64,000 bases of DNA, taken from the NCBI RefSeq assembly GCF_905220365.1, contig NC_061127.1, positions 7,502,001 to 7,566,000 on the forward strand, given 5' to 3'. Shown piece after piece: positions 1 to 12,137 of the stretch. Position numbers and translations under genes: made by a program. Each line of letters starts with the position of its first letter. Position 1 is the first letter of the stretch. The notes beneath the pieces are model-generated. The model did not search any database. It was not told the DNA's origin and saw only the letters and a program-made list of their open reading frames with translations. Source of the DNA: Vanessa cardui. Lineage: Eukaryota; Arthropoda; Insecta; Lepidoptera; Nymphalidae.

Positions 1-1101
1 GGGCGGGTATAGCTAGTTTTACATAATATTATTTGATAAATTATAACAAATTCAGAGTAATTATGTGGTGGCATTTCATTAAAGTTAGTAATTACCACAG
101 CTATGTACTCATATTGTTAATTCGTTCGGCTTTTAAGTATTAATAATTTGTACTGTCATTTTCATCCTTCTGTAGTTTCTATAAACAATAGAATAGAAAC
201 GATGCTAGCTAATTCGATAAACGAAGTTTTGTTTTTGTAACAAAAATGATTTATCCGATATTAATATGTTAAAAAAGGGTTTAACCGATTTCGACTGAGA
301 GCAATTAACTGCCACTATCGGAAGGGTCTCCATCATTTATATTTTTTTATTTTTTATTTAATCAGTTTTAAAGAAAAAGGTTTCGCTTAAATGTAGGTAT
401 ATGGTGAAATGTCAAATCCTCTGCAACAAAAGTGGTTAGTTGCCTAACAACACAAAATTTATCTTCATGTTTTGAATTAAAAAAACGAATTGATTACATA
501 CATCTCTAACGTATATCGACATAATAAAACTCATTTTAAAATTAATTGTTGTCATATTTTTCCCAAAACGTAGTTTTTATTTTCATTTTTATAGGTGGCA
601 AACGAGCAGGAGGGCCCATTGGAAAGTTACTGCCACCTTCAATCATTTGCCACAGAAACATCAGGGAGAATTGAAGGCGTATTTCCACTTGTTAATATTA
701 TATTATTTATAATATTTATTGTTTAATATTTTATTTGATTATTATTATAACAATAAATATTGTAATATACCGTTCAGACAGAAAAAAAAGACAGCGCACT
801 ATCATAAATTCGTTAATTTTTAAAAGAAAAGCCCTTTTTATATTCCCCTTAAAATTGTTCATTGCTCTTTATGGTGGCCATAAATCCAGTCTCAAGTACG
901 CAAAGCCTTTAAAAATGTAAATTTACAAAGCAACAGACTAAACAAACGCATGTAAATAGAGCCATACTTCCTTAATAACAAGTTTGCCTTCAGCGTTATA
1001 ATTACGTATTTTAGGAAAATTCTTAAACCCTTTTAGTATAAAGGGTTAAAAACCTTTAGAAAAAACAATCTTCATTTTTAAACTTTATGAATAATAGCGC
1101 T
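1..1101. other. AT-rich non-coding stretch
   Basis: I see no gene, long ORF or structured RNA here. A short piece at about 594-645 (key part GGTGGCAAACGAGCAGGAGG) resembles the start of a repeat common in moth and butterfly genomes, but it is too short to classify. Confidence 0.4.
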
Positions 1102-1437
1102 TAGAAAGCCATTAAATCAGTAACAGTAACAGCCTGTAAATTTCCCACTGCTGGGCCCAGGCCTCCTCTCCCACTAAGGAGAGAGTTTTGGAACATATTC
1201 CACCAAGCTGTTCCAATTCGGGTTAGTGGAATGCACATGTGGCAGAATTTCGATGAAATTAGACACATGCAGGTTTTCTAACGATGTTTTTCTACCGCCG
1301 AACACGAGATGAATTGTAAACACAAATTAAGCACATACATACATATAGTAATGCTTGCCTGGGTTCGAACCCGCAATCATCGGTTAAGATGCACGCGTTC
1401 TAACCATTGGACCACCTCAGCTCTGTAGAAAGCCATT
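1102..1437 (-). mobile_element. Metulj-type tRNA-derived SINE, full copy with target duplication
   Basis: Read on the minus strand this copy has a tRNA-like head: an A-box-like region near 1395-1420 and a B box matching GGTTCGAACCC near 1368-1378. The family body follows, including the GGAAAACATCGTGAGGAAACC-like stretch, and it ends in AATTTACAGGCTGTTAC. The element (1114-1425) is flanked by a perfect 12-bp direct repeat, TAGAAAGCCATT, at 1102-1113 and 1426-1437, as expected for LINE-driven retroposition. At least fifteen further copies or fragments occur in this window. The family name is from recognition; the target duplication is read directly. Confidence 0.85.
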
Positions 1438-1655
1438 GTGATATTATTATTGCTCAAATCTTTGATAATAACCGATCTTGGCAGATGTCTCTTCGAATCA
1501 CGATGACCGCATCCGAAATATTAATTGATATTTGTTACATTTCCACAATAGATACAAAATTATTATTGTAACTGAAACATTAGATATATTTCTGAAAAAC
1601 AGGGCAAGTTTATCATTATTTCGAATTACTCAAGCCTGGAAGTCCGTCAGGGAAG

Positions 1656-2170
1656 ATACCAACAATACCACCACTCATTAGATATTTTACCGCCAAACAG
1701 CAATTATTTGTAGTGCTGTATGTTGGTGACTTGGTGCTGATGAATGGTGAATGTGCCAGTACACCGACAGGTACAAGACAATATAACATCCAGTGGCAGA
1801 TTTACAAATCTGCCGCTAGTAGGCTAGTAAGCTATTTAATATTTGCCTCCTCTTCTTTTTTTTGTAACATTTATGATTTGTGTTCTATCGTCCTCATTAC
1901 CTCGGTTTTTTCCCGTTATTAGTATGATTTTAAACTTCGTGATATTTCTGTCAATGTCAATTAATGTAGTGACGAATATAAAGATTACGGACGTTATGTG
2001 TATACACATAATAATAAGCTCTTTTTTAAATTTCTGAAAAATAATAACTAATTTGGGCTAAATTTGCCGCCCTAGGCTCCAGCCTAATTAGCCTATTGGT
2101 AAATCCGCCACTGATAACATCTTAGAGACCAATGTTGATGCGAATGGTTAATGTTTGTGACAGTACTAAT
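1656..2170 (+). repeat. Degenerate interspersed repeat B, split by a hAT MITE
   Basis: 1656-1790 and 2114-2170 are two parts of one old copy of the roughly 275-bp repeat called B here. Its better copies start TTACTTGGTGGTAGGGCTT, include GGGACATAACATCTTAGTTCCC, and end in an A/T-rich run after CATATGCTCGTCCGCC. The copy was opened in its GACATAACATC segment by the MITE at 1791-2113. B ends in A-rich sequence at its 3' side and behaves like a retroposon (SINE or LINE 3' end); its class is not certain. Confidence 0.6.
1791..2113. mobile_element. Non-autonomous hAT-type MITE (323 bp)
   Basis: The ends are inverted repeats: CAGTGGCAGATTTAC at 1791-1805 and, read inward from the other side, CAGTGGCGGATTTAC at 2113-2099 (one mismatch in 15). 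A perfect 8-bp target duplication, ATAACATC, lies at 1783-1790 and 2114-2121. CAGTG-type termini with 8-bp duplications are the hallmark of the hAT superfamily. No transposase is encoded, so the copy would need a transposase supplied elsewhere. The duplicated target is itself part of repeat B, so the pre-insertion sequence is known. Confidence 0.88.
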
Positions 2171-2689
2171 TTATGTGAGCCTTCCGGCTACTAATACTAT
2201 AAAAATAAAAATCTCTTTTGCTTACATCTACTAAGGAGAACGTACTTATTTTCTGAAGGCCCACTACACTGTCAAATAGGCTTATGGTGATTGCTATTAG
2301 AGATTCTAGATTCCTTATTAGGAATCCTGTGATCACCCCTTCTACATCATTCTTCAAATCTGAATAATACAGAGTATTGATAATTGGGTGGCTACTGTTC
2401 TAACAATACTGTTTCCACATCAAATATAATATGAACTGCTGATCTGTATTTACTTGTTTGCTTATACGTTAAATTGACGACTTAACTAATCGATATATTA
2501 AACAGGTTTTAGTAATGTACTAAAAGCAAATCGTTGTGAGTTTTATATTTGAACACATATTGTACATACACATATGTACTTATAAAAATAAGTTTGTTTT
2601 ATCTTGTAAGTCTTCAGCTACCCTATAACAGTAGCTCTCAGTCCCAGATATTCTATCCCTGACGAGCCTGCACTGCGTAGGGCGTTCTT
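2171..2689. other. No recognised gene
   Basis: AT-rich sequence with no supported gene. A moderately GC-rich piece at about 2619-2690, next to the following repeat B copy, is not recognised. Confidence 0.35.
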
Positions 2690-2959
2690 TTTTATGGTAT
2701 AGGTTGGCGGACGAGCATATGGGCCACCTGATGGTAAGTGGTCACCCATAGACAATGACGCTATTTTTCTATTCCTTACATCATCAATGTGCCACCAACC
2801 TTGGGAATTAAGATGTCCCTTGTACCTGTAGTTACACTGGCTCACTCACCCTTCAAACTGGAACACAACAATACTGAGTACTATTATTTGGCGGTGGAAT
2901 AACTAATGAGTGGTGGTACCTACGCAAACGGGCTTGCACAAAGCCCTACCACCAAGTAA
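2690..2959 (-). repeat. Interspersed repeat B, near-complete copy
   Basis: On the minus strand it runs from TTACTTGGTGGTAGGGCTTTG (at about 2959) through the GGGTGAGTGAGCCAGTGTAACTAC part to CATATGCTCGTCCGCCAACC (about 2700), then an A-rich tail (TACCATAAAAAAG). It aligns by eye with the copies at 5780-6065, 7800-8072 and 15610-15870. Confidence 0.75.
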
Positions 2960-3327
2960 AGAATAAATTCTATATATATATTGTTTGCAAATCAATTTAT
3001 AGTTAATCCACTTTATACGTTTTCTTTGTCATATATTGTCTGTCAGTCCAATTTCGTTTCGGTACAAATGGATATCGAGGCTTAATGCCAAACGTGACTT
3101 ATTTAGAAGCGTGGACATCGCTTCAGGTTTCTATTTTAATTGTTTTCGCTGTCTGTGGATATCTTTGTAACATTGCGAAATGAATACGGTACGGTATGTA
3201 AATTTATAAAAAAAACTTTAATGCAGTAATTTAATATTATTATTTGAAAAATATGTTTACAAATTATCAAGTTCGTGTTTCAAGCGGCAAAGACTTTGTG
3301 TTAAGCATTTGTGCAAAATCGCTTGTT

Positions 3328-3512
3328 GAGGTACCACCCAATCTTTAGAAATTTTACCGATAAACAGAAATCCTTAGTTATTGTTGTATTTTAGTTTGAA
3401 GGGTGAGTAGGATTAACTACACATAAATGGGACATAATAGCTTAGTTCTCTAGGATTGATTAATATTTCCTTGAGTGCCTATGTGTATGGGTAGTGTTGA
3501 CCTCTTTATAAT
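3328..3512 (+). repeat. Old, diverged copy of repeat B
   Basis: Recognisable landmarks in order: GGTACCACCCA, a CCGATAAACAG-like box, TTTGAAGGGTGAGTAGG, GGGACATAATAGCTTAGTTC and a GGGTAGTGTTGACC box. Many substitutions and gaps separate it from the better copies. Confidence 0.55.
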
Positions 3513-4266
3513 TAAATAAAAAAACATCGAATCACAATTAATACGGATTAATAAAATTTTAGAATTAAATTGAAATAAATAACACTGTAATATTCTCCGA
3601 TCAGGTTTTTTTAGAGTGCCTCTTATATACTATTTTTTTGTACAACACCTATTGTTCAATTTTAAAATATAACCTATTGTTCACGATGAATTTGTTATAA
3701 TCAATTGAATGTTAGGTATACATAAAAAAGTACTAGATATATTGAGTAGCATGTAGTTAATACGTGACGAATCCACAAGCCTTGTACATTATTCCACTTT
3801 CAGTGATGTTTGTTTTTTTTGAATTAAAATTCAATCACCCACGTGAAATAACCGAATCCGATTCGATCCGATCGGATGAAAAAAGAATTAACAAAACCGG
3901 CTTACAATCGCTGAAGCTATCGGGGGACACGTAAAAAAAACTATAAAGAGTTGAAAAGCTTCTTTTCGGAGTCCGCTAAAAATAAGAATAATGAATGACA
4001 TACTTTGGTGTATTTTTCCAATCAATCGTACAACTTATATTATAAGTCAGGCCGACAATAGACCAAGAGGTCAGGATGGATAGCATGACATGCACATCTC
4101 TACGTGATCCGAGTGTGATAACATACCATCAAATTAAGAAGGCCCCCTTAATTTTAAACTATCGAAGTTTTAATAATACAAACTTAAAAAAATTTATAAA
4201 TCATTGTCCCGTGTTTATTATTAGTCGTGACACGTACACTACTATACATTGTGAGCGTGAGCGATA
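3513..4266. other. No recognised gene
   Basis: AT-rich unique-looking sequence. The short reading frames here show no domain, no codon-use signal and no splice structure I can support. Confidence 0.35.
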
Positions 4267-4666
4267 CTAATGCACGCCGATAAAAATCTCAATTTTCGAA
4301 AAGACCATTGAGCTCTCTATCACTATAGCTATGCATATGATTAGGTTTTGTATACAAAATCGCACGTTACGTACCAACACAGGATGTAAAATACAGAGTG
4401 CATCACATATTCATGAATTCACAATACGGTTGAATAAAACAAACAGGCTTCAAAGTAAAGGTACAGGGTCAACAGCGAACAGCGTTATGTCATTTGTCAC
4501 CACCATTCGGTAGTCGTAATTTATATAACGGACAAGACACAATGTATATTATTGAATGAATGAGTGAACGGACCATTCACTAAAATATTTAAAGTAAATA
4601 TCGAATTACATTTATTAAGTTTCATTGATTATTATCAACAAAATATTATCAAAATTTTATCTTACA

Positions 4667-4987
4667 TAATATTACGTCGTAGTCCAGTGGTCAGAGCGCG
4701 TACATTTTAATCGATGATCGCGGGTTCAAACCCAGGCCAGCACCATTATATATATGTTATTAATTTGTGTTTATAATTAAATCTCGTGCTTGGCGGTGAA
4801 GGAAAACATCGTGAGGAAACCAGCATGTGTCTAATTTCATTGAAATTCTGTCACATATGCATTCCACTAACCCACATTGGAACAGCGTAGGGGAATATGT
4901 TCCAAACCCTGTCCTTAATGGAAGGCCTTAGCCCAGCTGTGGGAAATTTATAGGCTTTTACTTTACTACTTTACTTAATATTATGTC
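4667..4987 (+). mobile_element. Metulj-type SINE in tandem unit 1
   Basis: SINE body 4679-4975, with a B box near GGGTTCAAACCC (4722-4733) and the terminal part ending in a TTTACTTTAC tail. Flanking repeats TAATATTACGTC (4667-4678) and TAATATTATGTC (4976-4987) match in 11 of 12 bases. The copy in unit 2 shares the site, so insertion preceded the duplication. Confidence 0.8.
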
Positions 4988-5779
4988 TTTATTTATATTA
5001 TATTTTTTAATGTTGAAAAAGTGTAACTATTGACTTTCTTCCTGGTTCGCCCCGGTAGAATCTACATTCAAGTAGCTTCACTTAATATAGTTTGTTAAAT
5101 GACGATTTAAACGCATGAATAAAGTTTTTTTTTTAATTTTATGTTAACTGGTAACTATCGTAGAAAAATTTGGCACCGTAAGAAACTTTAATCATCCCTT
5201 AGATCTCCAATGCGCCAGCAACTTTGGGAACCAATTTATTGTCCTTGGGTATGTAGTTACATTGGCTCACTCAACTTTTAAAATATAACACATCAATACA
5301 TAGGATTGTGAAAGACCCCAGGCTAACTGTATTAATTTCAATTTTTAAAATCGGACCAGATTAAGATTAAGACTAGATTAAGACAGCAAGGAACTTACTC
5401 ATTCGATCTTTACAAGTGTATCGGGTATAATTATCTACTTTTCGATTTGGTCACATTATTAATAACAAAAATATAAACACCTATATTCTACCGAAATTGT
5501 GTAGATATGTATTATGTATCTGTCCCTAGTCGTTTAATACGCCTCAACGCACTGCGCACCCCCATGTCTCTCTTCATGACATATATGGGTATATCAGAAT
5601 CACTGAGATTATTATTACGAATAAAATATAATATATCAATAAATTGAAATTAATGCGCACATTTTCGTCACTTCTTCTTAGATCTGATGTGTTTCTCTTC
5701 GATTAGTAGATTTTGACATGGTGACTGAACATTTTTAATTTTAATATGAATCAATTTTGAAACTTTACATATATCAATT

Positions 5780-6065
5780 TACTTGGTGGTAGGGCTTGTG
5801 CAAGCCCGTCTGGGTAGGTACCACCCACTCATCAGTTATTCTACCACCAAGTAACAATATTCAGTATTGTTGTGTTTCGGTTTGAAGGGTGAGTCAGCCA
5901 GTGTAACTACAGGCACAAGGGACATAACATCTTAGTTCCCAAGGTTGGTGGCACATTGACGATGTAAGGAATAGTTAATATTTCTTACAGCGTCATTGTC
6001 TATGGGTGATGGTGACCACTTACCATCAGGTGGTCCATATGCTCGTCCGCTAACCTATACCATAA
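5780..6065 (+). repeat. Interspersed repeat B at the end of tandem unit 1
   Basis: Complete-looking copy from TTACTTGGTGGTAGGGCTTG to CATATGCTCGTCCGC, followed by an A-rich run (ATAAAACAAATAAAAAC). The second tandem unit begins about 27 bases later, so the duplication boundary lies at or next to this repeat. Confidence 0.75.
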
Positions 6066-6507
6066 AACAAATAAAAACAAAAACACTTATAACTAATGCA
6101 CGCCGATAAAAATCTCAATTTTCGAAAAGATCATTGAGCTCTCTATCACTATAGCTATGCATATGATTAGGTTTTGTATACAAAATCGCACGTTACGTAC
6201 CAACACAGGATGTAAAATACAGAGTGCATCACATATTCATGAATTCACAATACGGTTGAATAAAACAAACAGGCTTCAAAGTAAAGGTACAGGGTCAACA
6301 GCGAACAGCGTTATGTCATTTGTCACCACCATTCGGTAGTCGTAATTTATATGACGGACAAGACACTATGTATATTATTGAATGAATGAGTGAATGGACC
6401 ATTCACTAAAAAAATTTAAAGTAAATATCGAATTACATTGATTGAGTTTTATTGATTAATTATCCACAAATTATTATCACAAAATTATCTTACACTATAT
6501 TATGTCT

Positions 6508-6804
6508 TAGTCCAGTGGTTGTGGTGGCGTGCATCTTAACCGATTATTGCGCGTTCAAACCCAGGCAAGCACCACTATATATATGTGCTTAATTTGAGTT
6601 TATAATTCATCTCGTGCTCGGCGGTGAAGGAAAACATCGTGAAGAAACCAGCATGTGTCTAATTTCATTGAAATTTTGTCACATATGCATTCCACCGTGC
6701 GGGTTGCATTGGAACAGCGTGGTGGAATATGTTTCAAAACCTCTCCTTGATGGGAGGCCTTAACCTAGCAGTGGGAAATTTACAGGCTCTTACTTTACTA
6801 CTTT
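6508..6804 (+). mobile_element. Metulj-type SINE in tandem unit 2
   Basis: Duplicate of the SINE at 4679-4975, with independent point changes (for example GGTTGTGGTGG in the A-box region). The same flanking TATTATGTCT / TTAATATTATATC remnants are visible. Confidence 0.75.
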
Positions 6805-7640
6805 ATTTAATATTATATCTTTATTAAATAATATCTTTTAATGTTGAAAAAGTGTAACCACTGACTTTCTTCCTGGTTCGCCTCGGTAGAATCGACATTC
6901 CAGTAGCTTCATTCAATATAGTTTGTTAAATGAGGATTAAAAAGCATGAATAACGTATATATAAATATATATATATTTAAGTTTATGTTAACTGGTAACT
7001 ATCGTAGAAAAATTTGGCACCGTAAGAAACTTTATTTATTCCTTAGATCCCCAATGCGCCAGCAACCTTTGTAACCAATTTATTGTCCTTGGGTATGTAA
7101 TTACATTGGCTCACTCAACTTTTGAAATATAACACATCAATACATAGGATTGTGAAAGAACCCAGGCTAAATGTATTAATTTAGATTTTTAAAATCTTAC
7201 CAGATTAAGATTAAGGCTAGATTAAGAGAGCAAGGAACTTACTCATTCGATCTTTACAAGTGTATTGGGTATTATTATCTTCTTTTCGATTTGGTCACAT
7301 TATTAATAAGAAAAAACAAATAATAAACAGCTATCCTACCGAAATCGTGTAGGCTTATGTATCTGTCCCTAGTCGTTTAATACGCCTCAACGCACCGCGC
7401 ACCCCCATGTCTCTCTTCATGACATATATGGGTATATCAGAATCACAGAGATGATTATTACGAATAAAATATAATATATCAATAAATTGAAATTAATGCG
7501 CACATTTTCATCAGTTCTTCTTAGATCTGATGTGTTTCTCTTCGAGTAGTAGATTTTGACATGGTGTCTGAACATTTTTAATTTTAATATGAATCAATTT
7601 TGAAACTGATAGGTGTAAATTTACTTGGTAGTAGGGCTTT

Positions 7641-8095
7641 GTGTTTCAGTTAAGATGCACGCGTTCTAACCACAGGGCCATCTCTTTTAAATTTCAACAT
7701 CTGGGTTTTTGTCATAGCATGTTTAATTAAAATACAATTTACTTTTCATGTCCATAAAATCTCTTTATTGTATACAAATCAGTGAACTTAACAGTATAAG
7801 TTACTTGGTGTTAGGGCAATGTGCAAGCCCGTTTGGGTAGGTACCACCCACTCATCAGTTATTCTACCGCCGAATAACAGTACTCAGTATTGTATTCCGG
7901 TTTGAAGGGTGAGTGAGCCAGTGTAACTAGAGGCACAAGGGACATAACATCTTAGTTCCCATGGTTGGTGGCGCATTGACGATGTAAGGAATAGTTAATA
8001 TTTCTTACAGCGTCATTGCCTATGCGTGATGGTGACCACTTACCATCGGGTGGCCCATATGCTCGTCCGCCTACCTATAAAATAAAAATAAAAAA
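7641..8095 (+). repeat. Composite: SINE 5' fragment + spacer + repeat B
   Basis: About 7648-7686 is a minus-strand SINE head fragment. It is followed by about 110 bases of AT-rich spacer and a plus-strand repeat B (7800-8072) ending in an A run. The same three parts in the same order occur at about 15455-15880. The join at 7641 cuts the repeat B that closes tandem unit 2, so this segment probably arrived by recombination or insertion after the tandem duplication. Confidence 0.65.
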
Positions 8096-8307
8096 AAAAA
8101 AATCAGAGGTATCATGATTTTGGTCATTTATAAAATTATAATAATATACAGCAGAAGTATATAGAATAAGCGGCAAACAGATCATGGAGAAAAGACGGAG
8201 TGATACTCCGCCGGTCTCCATATCGGCTTACAAGTAAGTCCCCAAGGTGCGCCTACAGATACATCCCAGCAACAGGTTTTTTATTTGTAGCACGTTTAAT
8301 TATCTAT

Positions 8308-8452
8308 CCCTATAGTAAAATTAGAGTGTCTGTTTGTAATATTAAATTAACCGCTTTTTACTATATGTATATATATGTACACACGAAACATATATCAAAA
8401 TAACCTTATTTACAATTTTTGTGTGTCTTTCTGTTTGTTTATCCAGTACCGC
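8308..8452 (+). repeat. Interspersed repeat E fragment
   Basis: The landmark is AAATTAGAGTGTCTGTTTGTAATATTAAA-like sequence followed by an ATAACC...ACAATTTTTGTGTGTC part. Related copies are at about 13418-13625 (+), 17975-18128 (-), 22486-22640 (-), 42890-43130 (-) and 60040-60165 (-). The longer copies add a GGACCGATTTTGACGGGA-like box common in insect repeats. The class of element is not known to me. Confidence 0.5.
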
Positions 8453-9379
8453 GCACAACCTCCACTCCTCCGTCACCTCTCACCAACGACTTTATATAAA
8501 AAAACTGACTAATACGAAATTAATAACTTAAAGTAAAATCTGTGAACAATAACTTGCTTGTAAATATAAAGCACATACAATAATATAAAGATATAGATAA
8601 ATTGCTATAAAAGCAACAAAACAAATAGTTCTGGGACCTAGGTCATTAACGAGAAGCCCCATCACAAACGAGAGGCTCTTACGATCACTCAAAAACTAGT
8701 AATAGTGAGTTTACAATAGAGACTCATGGTAGAGGTATTCTGTAGAAAATCGCATCAACTATCATGATCGCAGTCACCCCTAGCTTGTCAATCTTTGTCG
8801 ATCGCAGTGCTATGCAATTACGGATATCGCTGAAATGTTGTTGAAAAGCACTTAAAAATAACGAAGTGCGTGCAAAAGATTGCCATGTCGAGTTCCCCGC
8901 GAGACTGATAGTATTTACATTGGCTTTTAAATATAGAAGTCTAATGGTTTCAATGGAGAAGGATGGAAATGGATTTAAAAGCGTTAACTTTTTTTATTTT
9001 TTATTATTGTCATTTTTTTATTTTATTTAATATTAACTACATTTTTTTTATTTGATTGCTCTCTATTCAGATTTATTTTCTTGGAATTTATTTTGTACAG
9101 AAATAAAATATATTAGTATCGATATGATTTAATCCGTTCCAGTGAGTTCAACGACCATTTCGCAGAATTGTTCATTTCAAAATATTTGTATCAATCATTC
9201 ATTCATGTATTATCATGAATATATATGTATATATAATACATGCTGCACAAAGCTATACGCATATAGTGTAGCTGCACACTTATTTCTATTTGTATTTAAT
9301 TGTCCTCTTCTTCTCTTCGACTTTCAAATTTTGTATTCGTATTTGGTGTTTGAAAAATAATCTTTGAAAGAAAAAATCC
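8453..9379. other. No recognised gene
   Basis: AT-rich sequence. A less AT-rich stretch at about 8640-8900 is unlike its surroundings but has no reading frame or known motif I can support. Confidence 0.3.
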
Positions 9380-9389
9380 AATATCATTT

Positions 9390-9490
9390 TATCAATCCAA
9401 TTTGGGGTTTGAATCCAGGGCGTCGAGATCTGCAATCTTAGATCTAGCTTCTAGAGCAACATCGCTAAGGCACCATCCATTGGGGGCTTA
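9390..9490 (-). repeat. Possible relic of a third tRNA-derived SINE
   Basis: On the minus strand there is a B-box-like GGATTCAAACCCC following a TTGCTCTAGAAGCTAGATC stretch with tRNA-like spacing. There is no acceptor-stem pairing I can confirm, so it is more likely a SINE relic than a tRNA gene. Confidence 0.3.
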
Positions 9491-9499
9491 CGTGTTATC

Positions 9500-11892
9500 T
9501 CCCTTGTGTCGGTATATTAAATATACAACAATACTGGAAAGATAATTTCGTTTGAGTATACATCAAATAATGAGAGGGTAATTAATACCTGTCTCATTGG
9601 ACTTGTGAGTCTTACCAACTACGGGTATTTATTATATGATTTAGTAAGATGTAATCTGTCCTAAAATTATTAACTTGATCGAGATTTAAGTGGAATGTTG
9701 GTCCATTTGACAGTTAGACCAAAATTCCGTATAGGTCAGTAGTCAGTTTTGCCGTTGTATTTTAAAAATAGGTGTAAAATGAACCTATTCTGGATTTACT
9801 ATTTCTTGCTTCATTTAAACATCCTGCCTAGTAGGGGAAATAGGTTAATGTTATTTGTTAAGATCTCACTTATGTAATGTGGAAAAAATTATTTAAGGTG
9901 ATAGCTATTTTGACCCGTGCATCCTTTAAATATTGTTATTATTATAATCAATAAAGCATGCAACGATTATACATGCAATTGAAAAAGGTAGAGTTCTTAA
10001 ATAAATATAACAATAACAGCATTATTAAATTAGTAGGATTTTTGTTATAAGATCTCAAAAATAAAGAATAATTCTAGTTTTATGCATGGGTAGTCAAAAA
10101 GTATGCCGAGAAATGTCATTGTGTTATGACAAAAAAATATAATAAAGACACTTTTCATTGAATTCTTTTTAGGTTTTTATTGTTGCATTAAGTGTTTGTT
10201 CAATAAATGAAATAGTTTGAGATACACATATTAATTAACTCTTAAATAATTCTCACCTATACTGGAAATATTTTTCATTCCCTCCTTAATAGTATTCCTC
10301 TGAGTTAATACAATTATTCAGTAGCGCCACTAAACTGAAACTAGTTTTCATATTTAACATTATTACATCAAGAATAGACGCTTTTGTTTAATCAATCTAC
10401 TTAAACCTGCCTTTGATGAGTAATGAGTCCGTATACGTTAAAATATTTATTCACAGATAATGAATAATAATATATTTTAATGAATTTTATGTTAATTGGC
10501 GACTGATTTAATTTTCTATTCTGGGGTGTCATTGAGCCAAGATTTAAACCGAAATCGGGTTCAAGACCGTTCAAATTATTAATTATTTTGTTTTGAATGA
10601 AGCGGTGAAGAAAACATTTGTACAACAAACAATCTGCACATACTTGAAACATCATTTTCCTTACCTTATATACGTTTATTTGCTTACATAACATCATTTA
10701 GTTGACTGTATGAGTATTGCATTCAACTAACTTGTATTTACATTAATGATATCGGAGTTTCCAATACTTGACATAATTGTAACATTCCCGACAGTTTCCT
10801 GTTACGTGTGGGAAGAATTAAATTTCACATCTCACCGTAAAAATTTCAAATCTTTACATTAAGCAGTCCCGTTTAGACTATATTCGATTATCTGTGAGGC
10901 ATCGTGATAAAACCTGGGTTCCACATAAACTTTGAGTATCGTCGTGAGACTACTATAACTTTGGGATAAGATAAGGACCTAGACTAACAACCATGTACAC
11001 ACTATCCAGTATTCAAACGTGTCTTGACCAAGATTTTAAATTTGTCTAATTGTAACGGGAGCTATGTGGGACTTGCCGGTGCCCAGGACGATCTAGAGCG
11101 CCCTAGATACCGGAATACCCACTAAAAATCCAGCGGTATCCTCACCATCTTTTCAGCGGGAGCCACAGGATCGCTTTCGCATACTACTGTAACACGAACA
11201 AAAATTCGGTCAGTCATTTCAAGCTACTAATTTAATATAATCTCAGTTACCTGTACATTATACTTATTACATAAATGTTGTATAATGTTTTGTATTTTCT
11301 AAACCATGAACGTGATAGTTAGTTGAGATACAGATAATTAAAGGATCATTAAATGTTTTATTATACGAACGTATTATATAGCCTATCCATTGTTAGATGG
11401 AATACAAAACGTACTTCTACGTGAAATTACTACGTTTTAAACATAGACAAATGAATGTTTAACAGAGCAACGTTTAGTTAAGCTTCATTCATTACTATTC
11501 ACTAATTATGATTAACTAGTACTGGAACAACATAAATCTCATGTGTTTTAATACCTCTACATTATGTAATTTAGCGCCTCTTTTTCATACAGAACTGTTC
11601 GCTAAAATTTATTATGCATATTGTCAATTATTATTGCAGATTTAACGGATATTTGCGGAATATAAATGTAAATGATGATACTATTAATAAAATAGCTTAA
11701 TTAAATTTTCAGTGAAGGCTGAATGGATCAATACGTTTCAATATTTGTTTGAATATATTGGGTTTTCTGACACAACATTTTCATCAGCAGCGTGTTAGAA
11801 GGCATGCTTTCATTGTTGTGTATCATGATAGTAGGTAAATACGTTCATCACGCCACGTAATTCACTTCATGTACTTGATAGTCAGTCCATAG
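9500..11892. other. Long AT-rich stretch without a supported gene
   Basis: About 10550-10645 is a very diverged Metulj-type SINE (GGGTTCAAGACC, then GCGGTGAAGAAAACAT). About 11045-11175 is a GC-richer patch containing GGGACTTGCCGGTGCCCAGGA; a related string (GGGATTCGCCGGTGCCCAAGA) recurs near 47148, so it is another low-copy repeat of unknown type. A 98-codon minus-strand reading frame (10401-10697) overlaps the SINE relic and is not a credible gene. Confidence 0.4.
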
Positions 11893-12137
11893 GATTATTA
11901 TTTATTTTTCATATTTGACATCATAATATACATTACTCTGATCACCAATGTAAACAGCTAAAGCACTTGTGTTTTGAATTTGAATCAGAAGTAACTAAGG
12001 TACCACAAATACCCAGACCAAAGACAACATAGAAACTAATGAACTTTTTCTACATCGATTCTGCCGAGAATCGAACTCGGGACCTCAGAGTGGCGTATCC
12101 ATGAAAACCGGTCAATATATGGATTAAGAGTTAAGGT
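11893..12137 (-). mobile_element. Second tRNA-derived SINE, complete-looking
   Basis: On the minus strand a B box matching GAGTTCGATTCTC (around 12068-12080) follows a truncated tRNA-like head. Next comes the family body (TCGATGTAGAAAAAGTTCAT, then CTTGTGTTTTGA... near 11970, then TAATGTATATTATGATGTC) and an A/T-rich end (AAAATAAATAATAATCC, at about 11900). This body is different from the Metulj-type copies and is one I associate with Lepidoptera. I could not find a clear target duplication. Confidence 0.65.

Larger units (their letters stand above)
4267..7640. repeat. Direct tandem duplication, unit about 1.83 kb
   Basis: The sequence beginning TAATGCACGCCGATAAAAAT at 4267 starts again at 6093, an offset of 1826 bases. 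Similarity continues through a SINE, a LINE-end fragment (about 5033-5135 and 6862-6985), a minus-strand repeat B fragment (about 5195-5310 and 7040-7155) and unique sequence up to the repeat B that closes each unit. Identity is high but not complete (scattered substitutions, small indels, an ATATAT expansion near 6957). A 60-codon reading frame is identical in both units (4331-4513 and 6157-6339), which I take as a sign of recent duplication rather than of coding. Confidence 0.85.

Noticed and set aside
1368..1425. True tRNA genes at the SINE heads
   Set aside because: The A- and B-box-like parts are followed by SINE bodies, acceptor stems do not pair, and the units have target duplications.
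4331..6339. Identical 60-codon frames in both tandem units (4331-4513 and 6157-6339) as a duplicated gene
   Set aside because: The surrounding DNA is duplicated at similar identity outside the frame, no domain is visible, and substitutions nearby do not favour codon positions.
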